A DNA stretch of 29,380 nucleotides from Priapulus caudatus (GCF_000485595.1 NW_014577289.1:797731-827110); one strand, 5' to 3'; positions 10,906-21,885 are shown, counted from the first letter of the stretch. The notes: generated by a model not told the origin, from the letters alone. Numbers and translations are program-made.

Positions 10906-12084
10906 AGGCACGTGATTGACATGCAGCAGGCGAACAAAGTCCGCTCACACGTGACACATCATAATGCATCTTGAGACTTGATTAAATTCGAGGAAAAACT
11001 AATGAAGCTATAATCAGTTCGCGTTCATTACGGCACATTAGCAAAATCACTAGTTTGCAGCTTTACACTCATAGAAGACTGCGTAGACTACATGCACAGC
11101 TGTCTCATCATTACAATCCTCGGGGTAACTTCAGGGTAACCACATTATTTACATACTAGAATAGTAGCAGGTGAGAAGCAAAGGTGCTAAGTCTGATTTG
11201 TATTTCTTGATCATGAATTTCCCTTCCACACAGGGTTCGAATTTTGGCTGAAAATCTAGTGGACAGCAGGACCACCAACTTCAGAAAATTGGTGGTCCTG
11301 CACAAAAGTTGGTGGTCCGCTTATTTACTAGCAGTGAGTAACAAAATAGTATACAAAAATAACCATTGGCATCAACAGCATACATGTAACTTAGAGTTGG
11401 TCAAATAATATATTTCAACTCTAGGAATGTCGGGGGAGCTTCTGGAAAAGGTTTTACTTTCGTTTTTTTGCCTCCCCAGTCCTCGGTACCCCCATGCATA
11501 GATCAATGCTGCCGCACATCCGCAAAGTTACAAGTGCCTAGAATCTTGATGAAATAGAAGTATATACAGTTTACATTGCTTCTAGATACCTAACTGAATA
11601 AAAATAGTCCACTTTCTGCGTAAAGAAAAGTGACGAATTCAGTTAACAGCTTTGATTACGTGCGTGTCAGGTGTCACTGGTCGTGCGTTCACTCCCCACG
11701 ATAACCCCTGCGACATATGAACTTATTGTTATGAGGTCATAAAAACACTGAGCTACGCTACATGCCGCAATCGATTTCTTTGACTGTCACGAGGTTTTGT
11801 GCGTGTGGCGAATCATGCGTTGAGGGAGTTCATGCCCTCGGCTCTAGATGTTTTGGACACCCCCGTCTACGGTCAAGAACCGAGCGTATTAGAATGCGCT
11901 CCCGTTTACAAGTCTGTCTAAACTGCAGTTAGTGCTGCTGTTAGTGGAGACGGATGCACATTCAAATGAGATGACATACATACATTAATTCATTAATCAG
12001 TGTTGAGATAAACGGGACGTTAGTTTCATCACGTACAGTAGTATCTGTACAGGAATTACATGAAATATCTCCGAAACTCTCGTA
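10906..12084. other. gene-poor stretch, probably intronic
   Basis: No exon of the kinase or of another gene is recognised. A pair of mutually exclusive hairpins at 11266-11318 is listed separately. If the kinase gene extends to higher coordinates, this is intron. Confidence 0.5.
11266..11318. repeat. three-arm inverted repeat with two alternative hairpins
   Basis: GCAGGACCACCAA at 11266-11278 pairs perfectly with TTGGTGGTCCTGC at 11289-11301 (13-bp stem, 10-nt loop). The overlapping left arm GGACCACCAACTT (11269-11281) pairs perfectly with AAGTTGGTGGTCC at 11306-11318. The two stems cannot form together. The function is unknown; it may be part of a dispersed repeat. Confidence 0.85.
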
Positions 12085-12093
12085 CAGACAGCC

Positions 12094-12158
<65 letters not shown>

Positions 12159-12159
12159 G
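12085..12159. repeat. (CAGA)n microsatellite
   Basis: Nearly pure ACAG tetranucleotide repeat, interrupted once near its left end. Confidence 0.96.
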
Positions 12160-12288
12160 TTGGGCCATTTCAATACATGTATACGTTTTGTGGTGCTTAA
12201 CCGCCTACGTGACATGAAATCTCTCGTGTTTGGCAACAAATAACAGTCGTTTATAACCGCATCATGCGCGCGAAAATAAGCTAAAAGC

Positions 12289-12358
12289 TCAAGATAATAA
12301 CCACCTAATAAAGATTAATCAAGCCACCTAATCAAGATAATAATCACCTAATAAAACT
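12289..12358. repeat. short AT-rich tandem repeat, about 3 copies
   Basis: Three degenerate copies of a 20-25-bp unit with the core CACCTAATAAAGATAAT. Too short and too degenerate to classify. Confidence 0.6.
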
Positions 12359-12755
12359 TGGTCGGGACGAAGGTACAACGGCGCCACACTGCCACTATGC
12401 TGTTTGTTGTGGCAATGCGACATTTACTTGATACCAAACGCTAAACGTTCGCTAGCAATATTTAACCGTGAATATAATTACGAGCCATAAACGAATTAAA
12501 GTCATATTTAAGGTTTAGTACGTTTTCATGCAACGCGACGCTAATGGACACGAACTACGGGAAATAACTAAAATACTATCAAAATAACGTTAATATAAGA
12601 TTGAATGCACTATTCGCTGTGTCTAGGCAGCAGCAAATAGTGGAATGTGAGAGCACATTCTTGCGATTGGTATTACCCTTCAAATCATGTCCGAGTTCAA
12701 TCAGAGTGACTTTTTCCACAATGGAATAATGTTCACTATTCCACCTAAAATTAAT

Positions 12756-12857
12756 ACACACGCACATACACACACACGCACACGCAAGCGCACGCACACA
12801 CACACACACGCACACACGCACACACGCACACACACACGCACACACACACACACACAC
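12756..12857. repeat. (CA)n / (CG)-containing microsatellite
   Basis: Alternating CA with regular CG interruptions. The reading frames across it are His-Thr repeats. Confidence 0.94.
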
Positions 12858-13470
12858 TACAGCGGGTGGGAACACATATTAGGCCCGTTGGAAAAAAAAA
12901 TTCGTTTTAATAAATTGTTGCACATCAAAAACCCCATCCTTCTTATTGTGTTCTATCGTAATCCTCTTTGTCATTTACACTCGCTCTTTACACATCCTGC
13001 ATACGTCTCGACTGCGAAGTTGATTATTGCGCTAGGGATCATTTCTGAGTACCATACTAGTCAGCTCATGTTTCGCGTTTGACACCTCGCACTATCTACG
13101 AATACATGTCACATCGCTTTTGCAAAAAAATAATCCTTTCGAGTTGAATGACGCACAGTGATTTACCCTATAAGGTAGGAAATCTCAACAAATCACGTGC
13201 GGTGACCGGCCTAATGCTGCATTACGGCACGGGAGGTTACACAGGTCATGGTTATCGTAACGAAACCCAGTAGTAGCATGATGACAACATTAGAATAATA
13301 CCCCGTACAGACTACAAATTTGATACCACATTAAAGAAAATTAAGAAGGGCCAGGCCCGGATCAAGTTATCCCTCTATACTTACTGTATCTGTACGCACT
13401 CCGGTGCCTAGCGCGCGCCATATTTCGCAATGCGCACGCGCATAGCCTTATTTAAATGACATAAAAGTAC
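12858..13470. other. gene-poor stretch
   Basis: Unique sequence with no supportable gene or structured repeat. Confidence 0.5.
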
Positions 13471-13637
13471 ATAATAGCCTATTATCTACTTCTGATTAGC
13501 TGGAGAGGAAACCACTGATCCATCGGTCAGCTTTGCTTCTCTACCTTTCCTTTTCATGTTGTTAATTTGCAGTATATAGTAAGTAATAGTCTATATACAG
13601 GCCAGAACAGAGAGGGGGGGCAGGTGGGCCAGTTGGC

Positions 13638-13853
13638 ATGGGGGACCCTTTGGTAAAGAATATTGATATTGTAAAGAAAGTCAAGGGGGATCATTTAGCA
13701 CAAAATATTAATATTTTAAAGAAGAATCATAAACGATTACTACACATGTATATAAATCCATACATAAATCACATGTATTTAGCACTGATTACAATGAAAC
13801 ATAATCAGCATAGTAGAAGCAACAGCGCAGCCGCCGCCACCACCCATCAGTGA
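13638..13853 (+). CDS. hypothetical 71-codon frame with an internal 45-bp duplication
   Basis: An ATG-started frame inside the TIR-bounded segment. Its first part consists of two tandem 45-bp units (13641-13685 and 13686-13730) encoding GDPLVKNIDIVKKVK and GDHLAQNINILKKNH. The duplication keeps frame, and most of the conserved positions are hydrophobic or Lys/Asn. There is no match to any family I know, no coding-potential evidence beyond length, and a low-complexity Ala/Thr tail. A non-coding tandem duplication explains it equally well. Confidence 0.2.
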   Translation: MGDPLVKNIDIVKKVKGDHLAQNINILKKNHKRLLHMYINPYINHMYLALITMKHNQHSRSNSAAAATTHQ

Positions 13854-14229
13854 CCCTGCTTCACTTCACCCCAACCATTCAGTAACACTTTAATTCCGCA
13901 TGTGACTATATATATATTATAGCGTTTTAATTGCAGGATGAATGATCGAAGAAGGTGGTACGAGCCGACTCACGTCGTATTTCTTATCTAGCCGGTTGCT
14001 ATAACAGAATGCCACTGCTCTTAATCAGTCCGACGACTAGTATGGATGTACGTCTACCGTTATAATAAAACATGTCGTAATGCATCACGCGGCTAAAGGC
14101 TTCGTCGTCCTGCGACAATGATCGTGCTGTACAACAGCCGCGCGAATAATCGGCTACTAATCGAACTATGTGACAATTTCACTTATTTCACACTTCCTTC
14201 ATACCTCTTGCTATATGCGGCACGCTCGC

Positions 14230-14282
14230 AGCGCCACGTACGCACGCATGAGCACGCACGCACGCACGCGCACGCCACACAC

Positions 14283-14317
<35 letters not shown>

Positions 14318-14568
14318 AGAGCAGAGAAATGAGATGAGAGATGAGAGAGAGAGATGAGATGGAGAGGAGAGAGATGAGACGAGAGGAGGACAGATGAGAC
14401 GGACCGCGAGAGAGAGCGGAGATCGGAGAGCCGAGAGAGCGAGAAAGAGAGGAGAGAGAGAGAGAGAGAAGGATGGAGAGAGAGAGAGAGAGATGAGACG
14501 AGATGAGAGAGAGAGAGAGAGTGAGAAGAGAGGGCAGAGGAGAGAGAGACGAGAGGAAGAGAGAGATT

Positions 14569-14605
<37 letters not shown>

Positions 14606-14609
14606 CGAG

Positions 14610-14647
<38 letters not shown>

Positions 14648-14688
14648 CACACACACGCGCATACACACACACGCGCGCCACACACACA

Positions 14689-14724
<36 letters not shown>

Positions 14725-14741
14725 CCGCACACACGCGCGCA

Positions 14742-14791
<50 letters not shown>

Positions 14792-14806
14792 CACAAACAC
14801 ACAATT
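14230..14806. repeat. CA/CG - GA - CA/CG triple simple-repeat block
   Basis: A CA/CG tract (14230-14312) is followed by about 333 bp of almost purely purine GA sequence (14313-14645) and then a second CA/CG tract (14646-14806). The long homopurine segment could form a triplex (H-DNA). The minus-strand frames of more than 200 codons here are Ser-Leu / Cys-Val repeats and not genes. Confidence 0.95.
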
Positions 14807-14978
14807 CCACTGGCAAACGTCAAGCGGGTTGACTGTGCCTTGCATCTCCTGGGGACGGTTTATCACCAACCAATTATGGGCGGTCTCTGAAGAAGAGTAC
14901 CTATTGAAGCCAACATGGTTCGAAGGCCCAGCCGTACCAGGGAGCTTATTTAAAAATGTCAATAACAACCCAGAGGAC

Positions 14979-15155
14979 ATGGAGGTTGAAGGTGACAGAA
15001 CATATTCCGAGTTGGAAGTACTGAGCGATTCAGATGGTGAAGCATGGAGTGATGAAGACTCTGATGTGGAGGTGGAAGACTTCTTGGAGGAAACAACAAA
15101 TTTTATAGAATGCTACGATCCAAAGTTTGGTCTATATATACAGCTCGAATATTGA
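14979..15155 (+). CDS. short acidic protein or 3' exon inside the TIR segment
   Basis: The frame is open from within the CA repeat to a TGA at 15153-15155; the first in-frame ATG is at 14979, giving 58 residues. Upstream in the same frame the sequence EEEYLLKPTWFEGPAVPG also looks protein-like, so the real product may begin earlier, as an exon whose acceptor I cannot place. The C-terminal half is strongly acidic (for example LSDSDGEAWSDEDSDVEVED). PolyA signals (AATAAA) follow within about 110-300 bp. I do not recognise the family. It may be the 3' end of a gene captured or encoded by the enclosing element, and no transposase motif is visible. Confidence 0.35.
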   Translation: MEVEGDRTYSELEVLSDSDGEAWSDEDSDVEVEDFLEETTNFIECYDPKFGLYIQLEY

Positions 15156-15841
15156 CATGGTTGAGATTTGAGAACCTTTAATTAGACAACTTGTAATTTT
15201 TTTCCCCATTTTCCACATTTCTGGGGGTCTGCAAGGGGTAAAGATAAGAAATAAAATATGATAAATGACATAAAACATGATGGTTTGAACTAAATTTGAT
15301 AGTTTATTATTAAAATGGATTTTGATATACTTGAGTACTGAATGTAAATGAAGAATAAAAAATGTTTAATTACTGGATTGCTAAATTGGGAGGCAATAAT
15401 GTGATTTGGAATTGTAAATGTATGCCATATGATGTTTCATTTTATAGAAATAAAATACCTTTGTGTTATACCTTGTGATAATGACCTTGAATAATATTTT
15501 TATTTTTATTTATTTGCCGTATGACTTCATGAGAGAAACTGTTCAGGTGATTTTTCTTGTCCACATGATTTTGAAGACACTTCTTCTTTTTCTTCCTTCG
15601 CATTATTAGTCCCACTCAAGTGGGGTCGCTGCAGTGGACTATACTGTATATATAACCACTATCTATACACTGTATATGAGAAATGAAAGTGTTGAGAAGA
15701 AGTGCTTTATATTTATAAGGGAATAATGTTGTTTCATCAAATCAATGTGTTGTACATTCGAGATTTGTTGGAAGATTCTATTCTGCAAATTAACAACATG
15801 AAAAGAAAAGGTAGAGAAGCAAAGCTGACCGATGGATCAGT

Positions 15842-16500
15842 GGTTTCCTCTTCAGCTAATCAGAAGTAGATAATAGGCTATTATCTACTTCTAGGCTAAT
15901 CTATCTAAATAATGAAGGTCCGGGTGGGGGCAGTTGGGGGCGTCTGGTGGGCACACCCAGCCACTGAATTATTCTGGCAGTGACCATTCACGATACCTGG
16001 GACTATGCCGAACATTTCCCAGTGGGTTCCAAAAGGTTTCCTTTCCAGCTAATCTAGCTCAATTTTAGGGGTGGGGGCAGTTGGGGGCGTCTGGCGGATA
16101 CACCCACCACTGAATTATTCTGGCAGTGGCCATTCACGATACCTGAGACTATGCCGAACATTTTCCAATGGGTGCCAGAAGGTTTCCTTTCCAGCTAATC
16201 TAGCTCAATTTTGGGGTATCGGTTTTTGAGGTCTGGCGGATGCGCCGCCCCACTAAAAAATTATGGCAGTGTCCATTCCTGATACCTGGGACCATGCCGA
16301 ACATTTTCCAATAGATTTCATGGGGTTTCCTCTCCAGCTAATCTAGCTCAATTTTGGGGTGCTTTTCAAATGACCCCACTGACCACACCCACCACCGGCT
16401 GCCCGGCAGACTTACATTTCCTTACATGGGTATGTACCCGAATCATTGCTATATGCATAAAAATTGGTTTCCTTTCCAGCTAGGCTGACTCCCCTGGGCT
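15842..16500. repeat. about 145-bp tandem repeats, 4 units plus a partial
   Basis: Units start at GGTTTCC at 15842, 16035, 16181, 16324 and 16466. The core after each start is CCAGCTAATCTAGCTCAATTT, and units share GCCGAACATTTTCCAATGGG near their ends. The first unit is longer because it begins inside the right TIR of the neighbouring element and includes its palindrome. Units diverge left to right, the fourth most of all. Size and layout resemble the central repeats of Helentron/DINE-type elements known in bivalves, but no rolling-circle terminus is identified. Confidence 0.8.
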
Positions 16501-16608
16501 CCCGGTTTAATAAAGGCATGTCCAAGAACAGATAGATCAAACGTCGTGTGAATTGAGTGTGGAAATTTACACAGCCACTCGCACACGCTGTTCAATCTTC
16601 CACACATG

Positions 16609-16634
16609 AAAGAAAATATCAAACACGTGTGATA
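16609..16634. repeat. small palindrome around CACGTG
   Basis: AAAATATCA and TGATATTTT form a 9-bp stem flanking an 8-nt centre that contains CACGTG. It lies 35 bp upstream of the larger hairpin at 16669-16726 in a region rich in CACACGCTGT fragments. Confidence 0.7.
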
Positions 16635-16668
16635 TTTTCCACACGACACAGATCGAGGAATTTTGCAT

Positions 16669-16726
16669 CCGCACACGCTGTGGAACTTGCTGGACGATGG
16701 CGCAGCAAGTTCCACAGCGTGTGCGG
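16669..16726. repeat. perfect 23-bp-stem hairpin
   Basis: The left arm, 16669-16691, and right arm, 16704-16726, are perfect reverse complements around a 12-nt loop (GGACGATGGCGC). Arms contain CACACGCTGTGGAACTTGCT. A perfect stem of this length is unexpected in unique DNA. It could be the terminal hairpin of a mobile element associated with the tandem repeats to its left, or a small foldback. Confidence 0.9.
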
Positions 16727-16739
16727 CGGGCTTATATAC

Positions 16740-17600
16740 ACACTAACAATTAATGTAGGCGTCTACCAGTGTCTATCACGCGTGTATATTACACTATGAG
16801 CGAATAAACGCACATTTTTATTCATTCCTGATTACACGATTGCAAATTCTCACAAGACAATCGCACTCGGGAAAATTCTTCCGTGCGATGATGCATCAGC
16901 ATATTTGCCGACACCTACTATTTACATATAAATTGATTACCACTGTTGATCTCACTCAGATTTTCCGCCGAGAGCACATATGGCTTGCTGCCAACACAAA
17001 GGTACATAACAAGGCTTCTTAAAACACGAAAGCCAGTAGAAACACTAGTGACGTAACAACGACACCACCAGGAGCAACAACACGCACCGGCTTTCACAAA
17101 CATAATAAGAGGCTTGCGTGCAAATGGGACGCTGACACGCGCCTCTAACCGTACCCACACTATCCGCATTGAAATCCAATAACACAGCGCGAACGCAAAA
17201 ACTTTAGTAGTTCCATTTGCTGCCGAATAAAGAGTTTCGCGTGGATAAGATTTAACAAATTTAACTATACAACGCGGCTCAGGTTGTTTTTCGCCTAACG
17301 ATAATCAATGCAGGTGCAACTAGCGGCCTGACGCCAACTACAACTGAGCATCACGCCGCGTTATTATTATTATGATGATTATGATTATGATTATTATTGT
17401 TGTTGTTGCTATTATTAGTAGTAATATTTCTGTTAATTTTGCTTCTGATGCTGCTATACTGCTGCTGCAGCTGTGTGCACGTAGTCGCATACAAGCATGC
17501 ACATGCCTGATCTGCTTGCTGTGGTAAAGTTTTTGTCCGCCGAACCACAGGCACTCGGGCAGTTATAATGTTAAAATGATAGTAAATAAACACGAACTAT
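16740..17600. other. gene-poor stretch
   Basis: No supportable gene. A short ATT/GTT trinucleotide run lies at about 17360-17410. Confidence 0.5.
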
Positions 17601-17614
17601 ATTAACTGTTAATC

Positions 17615-17621
17615 TAATATA

Positions 17622-17666
<45 letters not shown>
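17615..17666. repeat. (TA)n microsatellite
   Basis: An almost pure TA run with one slip. Confidence 0.95.
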
Positions 17667-17668
<2 letters not shown>

Positions 17669-20590
17669 ATTACAATATTATGTAATAAATTTAATATAAA
17701 TATTTTGTTTTTATAATTTATTTATCTCTCTATTATGTGATAGAGATCTTTGCATCTCTATCTCTTGTGAGTTTGCGCACAGTGGCGCGCGTGCGGTGAG
17801 ACTATGCGTGTCTATCTGAGTTGGTTTAAACTTGAGCTGGTCACACTAAATGGTACCCCCCCCCACCAGTTTTTTTATGCATGTTATATGCAAACTAGGA
17901 ACTATAGAACTATTATTAGTGTTCCCATGAATCTTTCGTTGTCAAATTAGCGTATTATATTAAGTATTTTGTCAGTATGATTGAGCGAAAATGCACGCAG
18001 TATATACTAGTTATATGTAGTTCTAGCATCTGAAAAAACATCTCGTAAGCATGCAACCAGGCATTTATATGAATTCCCGTGATCAGAATACTTATATTCT
18101 AAAACAGCAGAAAATACCCAATGACAAATATTTGCAAGTCACGTCTCATACGTAGCAACATCTGTCATACTCATTTTAAAATACGTAGAACGTTTTTTTA
18201 AATTTGTCATAACTATAAAGGTTTTATAATAAGGTTTTGTAAATCATTCGCACTTAACCCCCTGAACGAATGAGCCTCGATTGGACCGCGCTTCAAGGCT
18301 GCGAAATGTCGATAACTCGTGATTTTTATTGGAAACACGTCCCTGTGTACGTCGCATCGGGGATACGCTGCTCGCATTTGAAAGGCTATTCGGAGCGACA
18401 ACCAGCAGTTAATTCACTCCTTACCTCACGCAAGGGACTCGACACACTTATAGATATCAGCCGTCTAATGAAAGTAACGCGACAGAAACAGATGCGAGTC
18501 ATGCGACCATGCCTCCATGATTTGTACGGCTAATGAGCACGCTATATCTATACTATGCGCACAATGTCTGTGCCGGAGTGCCGGATCGCCTCCTAAACTA
18601 CAAGGCCGATTACTGACATACGCGGCGTGGAGAATAGGCGCCTATTCCGACTCGTTTTAGGCTAACGCAACTTTAAATTTACGACGACAGTATTTGTGGA
18701 AACACGAAGAGAGAAAACTAGTCAATCAGTTAACAGATTTCCGTCAACAGGGACACGGTTCGTTACCATGGTGACAACGCAGCTAGGGTCAAGCAGTACA
18801 CAATACGAAACTAAAAGGCAAAGTTCGGCCGTCAACTCCGTGAAAATTTAAATGCTCTGCAGCGTCCGATATTTTCATATTATCAATTGTTTGCACGTTA
18901 TCACGTTTGCACGTTATGATATAGTGTCATCGATACTATAGGTAAACGAAGCCTGCCTGCAATACATCACACAGCTTCTTATAATACAGTAAGATTGCGC
19001 CGATGCTATATATGTCTATTCATTTACGCCTTTCATTAAACGCACTTCTATTCGCTGATTTAACAAATACTGTCCTCATTGCAATACTATTTTCGTTCTA
19101 CCTTGGAGTAATCATTCTGACGTCTCAACATGAGTGATCAGTCAGAATGATTACTCCAAGGTTCTACTATGCTAGAACAATATCATAATAATGCATCATA
19201 TTGACAGCCTCGCTTATATATGTTACGTTTATTATGATACGTTACTTTATGTTGTGTTTCGTTCTGTTGCCCTTGCATTCTACACAGTTCTCAATATTGT
19301 ACAATTACTGCTACCATTATACTACTCTTTTATGGCATGCTAATTACGTTTATTATATATAATCATGGCATACTCATAAAACTCGGCTATTGTTGTAATG
19401 GCTGCTAATTCATGACAGCCTCACTTATGTTTACGTTGTTTTACGTTTCCTTGCGTTAAGTTGCGTTTCATTATGTTTACCCTTCGTTCTAAACATGTCT
19501 CTTTACTGAACGTTGTGCAATTACTATCGTTATTATACTGTCATTTCACGCCATGGTTATTACGTTGTCTTATAAGAAATCACTGCCCTAATACTTTAAT
19601 CACTGAATTAGCATTTCTTATTTTCGTCTACCTCATAAAATGCTCTTCTGCTTACGATACTCCCATAACATATTTCTAAGCACACTCTTATGGTTAAATA
19701 TAGGAGATAAATGATAGGAGATAACAGATAGAGCAGTGAAGTGGGATATTGCTATAACACGAATCGCACGAAGGAAGGTGTGCGTTGTCTCACCTCAAAA
19801 AACAATTTTTTTCTGGCGGAAGAATGTGATAATTAGGTACAGATAACAGAACAGATAACATAATAAGAAGGTACAGGTCCCACGATGCAGGTACGAGCTA
19901 GACTGCTCATCTGTTGCACTGTGTTCAACACGTCTCGTCAACGCTTGTGCGAGCATGCTTCGCTCTGCGGGGAAGTGTCGTAGGCGTGAATGTTGCAGGT
20001 GCAAGTTCACACCACACTGCACCGACAAACGACGTAAGCTTTGGCGCTAAAACCGCAGTGACTAGCCCAGCCACACTGCAGACGTTAGCGATTCGCGTTG
20101 GGTCAAAGTTCGTCAAAATTAAAGGGCCTACCATTGATTTCGAGGTCTTGTGCTAAGGATAGCCCAATATTTTCTTTTAGCTTGACAGCCTTACACGTTA
20201 AATGGCCAAGATCATATAAAACGAATTTACCTAATCGGCTATTAACAAAACGGTATCGCGTGCGTTCGCAACAACTCATTGAAAAGAATAGCTTAAAATT
20301 TGCTTAAAATTTCGTCAAACGTTACGCTTGGTCGTTGTCGCTGCAGTGTGTCTTGACATTTCAGTGTGGGCATGGAGTCTCCATTATAGGCGGTTTTTTT
20401 CAGTTTGACTGCTTTAATCGAGTGTACGCAATATGGCAGTAAGAAGCATATTAGTTAAACCACTTGTAGCAACGTGGGCATGTAAGATCTAGGCCCAAAC
20501 TCCCCAATGCTTGGCACAACGTCCTACGTCAATAAATTCGTTCGTATTAATTGCTCTCGCTCTCTCTCTCCTCCCACTCTCGCTTTCTTC
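17667..20590. other. long gene-poor stretch
   Basis: Nearly 3 kb of unique sequence without a recognisable gene. The longest frame (18270-18533, plus) shows no domain or splice context. A perfect inverted repeat at 19101-19161 is listed separately. Confidence 0.5.
19101..19161. repeat. perfect 21-bp-stem inverted repeat
   Basis: CCTTGGAGTAATCATTCTGA plus one further base (19101-19121) is exactly complementary to 19141-19161, with a 19-nt loop between. Stem length and loop size fall in the range of small hairpin RNAs, but a perfect stem with no bulges is equally typical of a foldback repeat or a recent palindromic duplication. Confidence 0.9.
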
Positions 20591-20599
20591 CCACCCCTC

Positions 20600-20765
20600 A
20601 CTGTGTGCGTGCGTGAGTTTGTGCGCGTGTGTGAGTGCGTGCGTATGCGTGTACGTGTGTGTGAGGGGGGCGGGGCGTACGTGCATGAGTGCGCGTGCGT
20701 GCGGCAGCGTGCGCGCGTGCGTGCGTGCGTATCTGTGTGTATACGTGTTCCAGCGCGTTCACACA
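20600..20765. repeat. GT/GC-rich degenerate microsatellite
   Basis: Alternating GT and GC dinucleotides with interruptions, preceded by a short CT-rich run. The overlapping frames are Cys-Val and Arg-Val low complexity. Confidence 0.85.
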
Positions 20766-20810
20766 CTTACGCACTTGTGTTCGTCTAACATCGCGAAGTG
20801 GTGACAGCTC

Positions 20811-20845
20811 TAAGGGTAATGCCCGTAATGCCCGGGTAATGCCCA
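20811..20845. repeat. short GGTAATGCCC tandem repeat, 3 copies
   Basis: Three copies of GTAATGCCC in about 35 bp. Each contains the self-complementary pair GGG/CCC. Confidence 0.75.
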
Positions 20846-21383
20846 GCCTAGGATTCCGTTATAGTAGTAATTAATTGTATTCGTTTAGTGTAGCGCCTGG
20901 GGCTAGGTACGGAGAATTGGGGGCAACAACAATATATTGTGGACTATCCATGGTCTAAGTAAATGAAAATACATAGCAGCAACCTCACCAAGGAATTAGC
21001 AGCAGAACCTGATTGAGTAATGATGCAGAACATATGTACGTTATATTTCCTTGATACCTGGTTGCTTTATCAACTCTCTCCTGGCTCCCCTCTCCTCTTT
21101 TCTTCCATCCTCCCTGCTCAATCTGCTGTCTCCTGTCTCCAGGACAACATTCTTGCTCTATATCCAATTTCTCATTTCTCATCTTCTTGCTACCTCCCTA
21201 CGCTAACTCCTGTCTCTGCGTGCTATTCCCTTGGCCCCTGCCCCTGTCCTTCTTCTGCACTTGTGAATCCCAGTAACCCACATTTTTTATCAAACGCCCA
21301 TGGCCAGCTCATTACCGCTGATGATAACCATGTTCTTTCATAACTAACAATCACGAGCTAACGAGAGCTCACCTTCGCTGTCA

Positions 21384-21828
21384 CCGCCTGCCTACCTACC
21401 TGCCTGCCTGCCTGCCTACCTGCCTACCTGCCTACCTACCTGCCTGCCTACCTTACCTGCCTGCCTGCCTGCCTACCTGCCTACCCTACCTACCTGACTG
21501 CCTGCCTGCCTACCTACCTGCCCTACCTGCCTGCCTGCCTACCTCACCTAGCCTGCCTGCATGCCTGCCTGCCTACCTATCTGCCTGCCTGCTTGCCTGC
21601 CTGCCTGACTGCCTGCCTGCCTGTCTGCCTGCCTGCCTGCCTGAGTGCCTGCCTGCCTGCCTGCTTGCCTGCCTGCCTGCCTGCCTACCTGTCTGTCTGT
21701 CTGCCTGCCTGCCTGCCTGCCTGTCTGTCTGCCTGCCTTCTTGCCTGACTGCTTGACTGCCTGCCTTCCTGCCTGCTTGCCTGACTGCCTGCCTACCTAA
21801 CTGCCTGCCTGCCTGCCTACCTAACTGC

Positions 21829-21885
<57 letters not shown>

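Larger units (their letters stand above)
13471..15884. mobile_element. 2.4-kb segment bounded by about 102-bp terminal inverted repeats
   Basis: Positions 13471-13572 are the reverse complement of 15783-15884 with only a few mismatches. Both arms contain AGCAAAGCTGACCGATGGAT or its complement. The outer tip of the right arm is a 15+1+15 palindrome at 15862-15892; the left tip is a worn version. I could not define a target-site duplication. The interior holds a 45-bp in-frame duplication, a 570-bp CA/GA/CA simple-repeat block, a short acidic frame (14979-15155) and AT-rich DNA with polyA signals. No transposase is recognised, so it is either a non-autonomous DNA element or two inverted copies of one dispersed repeat that happen to lie here. 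Confidence 0.6.

Noticed and set aside
11160-11245. tRNA-like A and B box (GGTTCGAATTT) suggesting a SINE
   Set aside because: The B box is imperfect, the A box is weak and too far away, and no cloverleaf or A-rich tail was found.
14183-14980. A 265-codon minus-strand frame
   Set aside because: Ser-Leu and Cys-Val low complexity from GA and CA tracts. The non-repetitive ends are short and out of context.
16727-16738. Helitron-type CTRR end after the 23-bp hairpin
   Set aside because: The sequence after the hairpin reads CTTA, not CTRR, so a classical Helitron end is not supported.
18270-18533. An 87-codon plus-strand frame
   Set aside because: No motif or splice context; the length is expected by chance in a region with this base composition.
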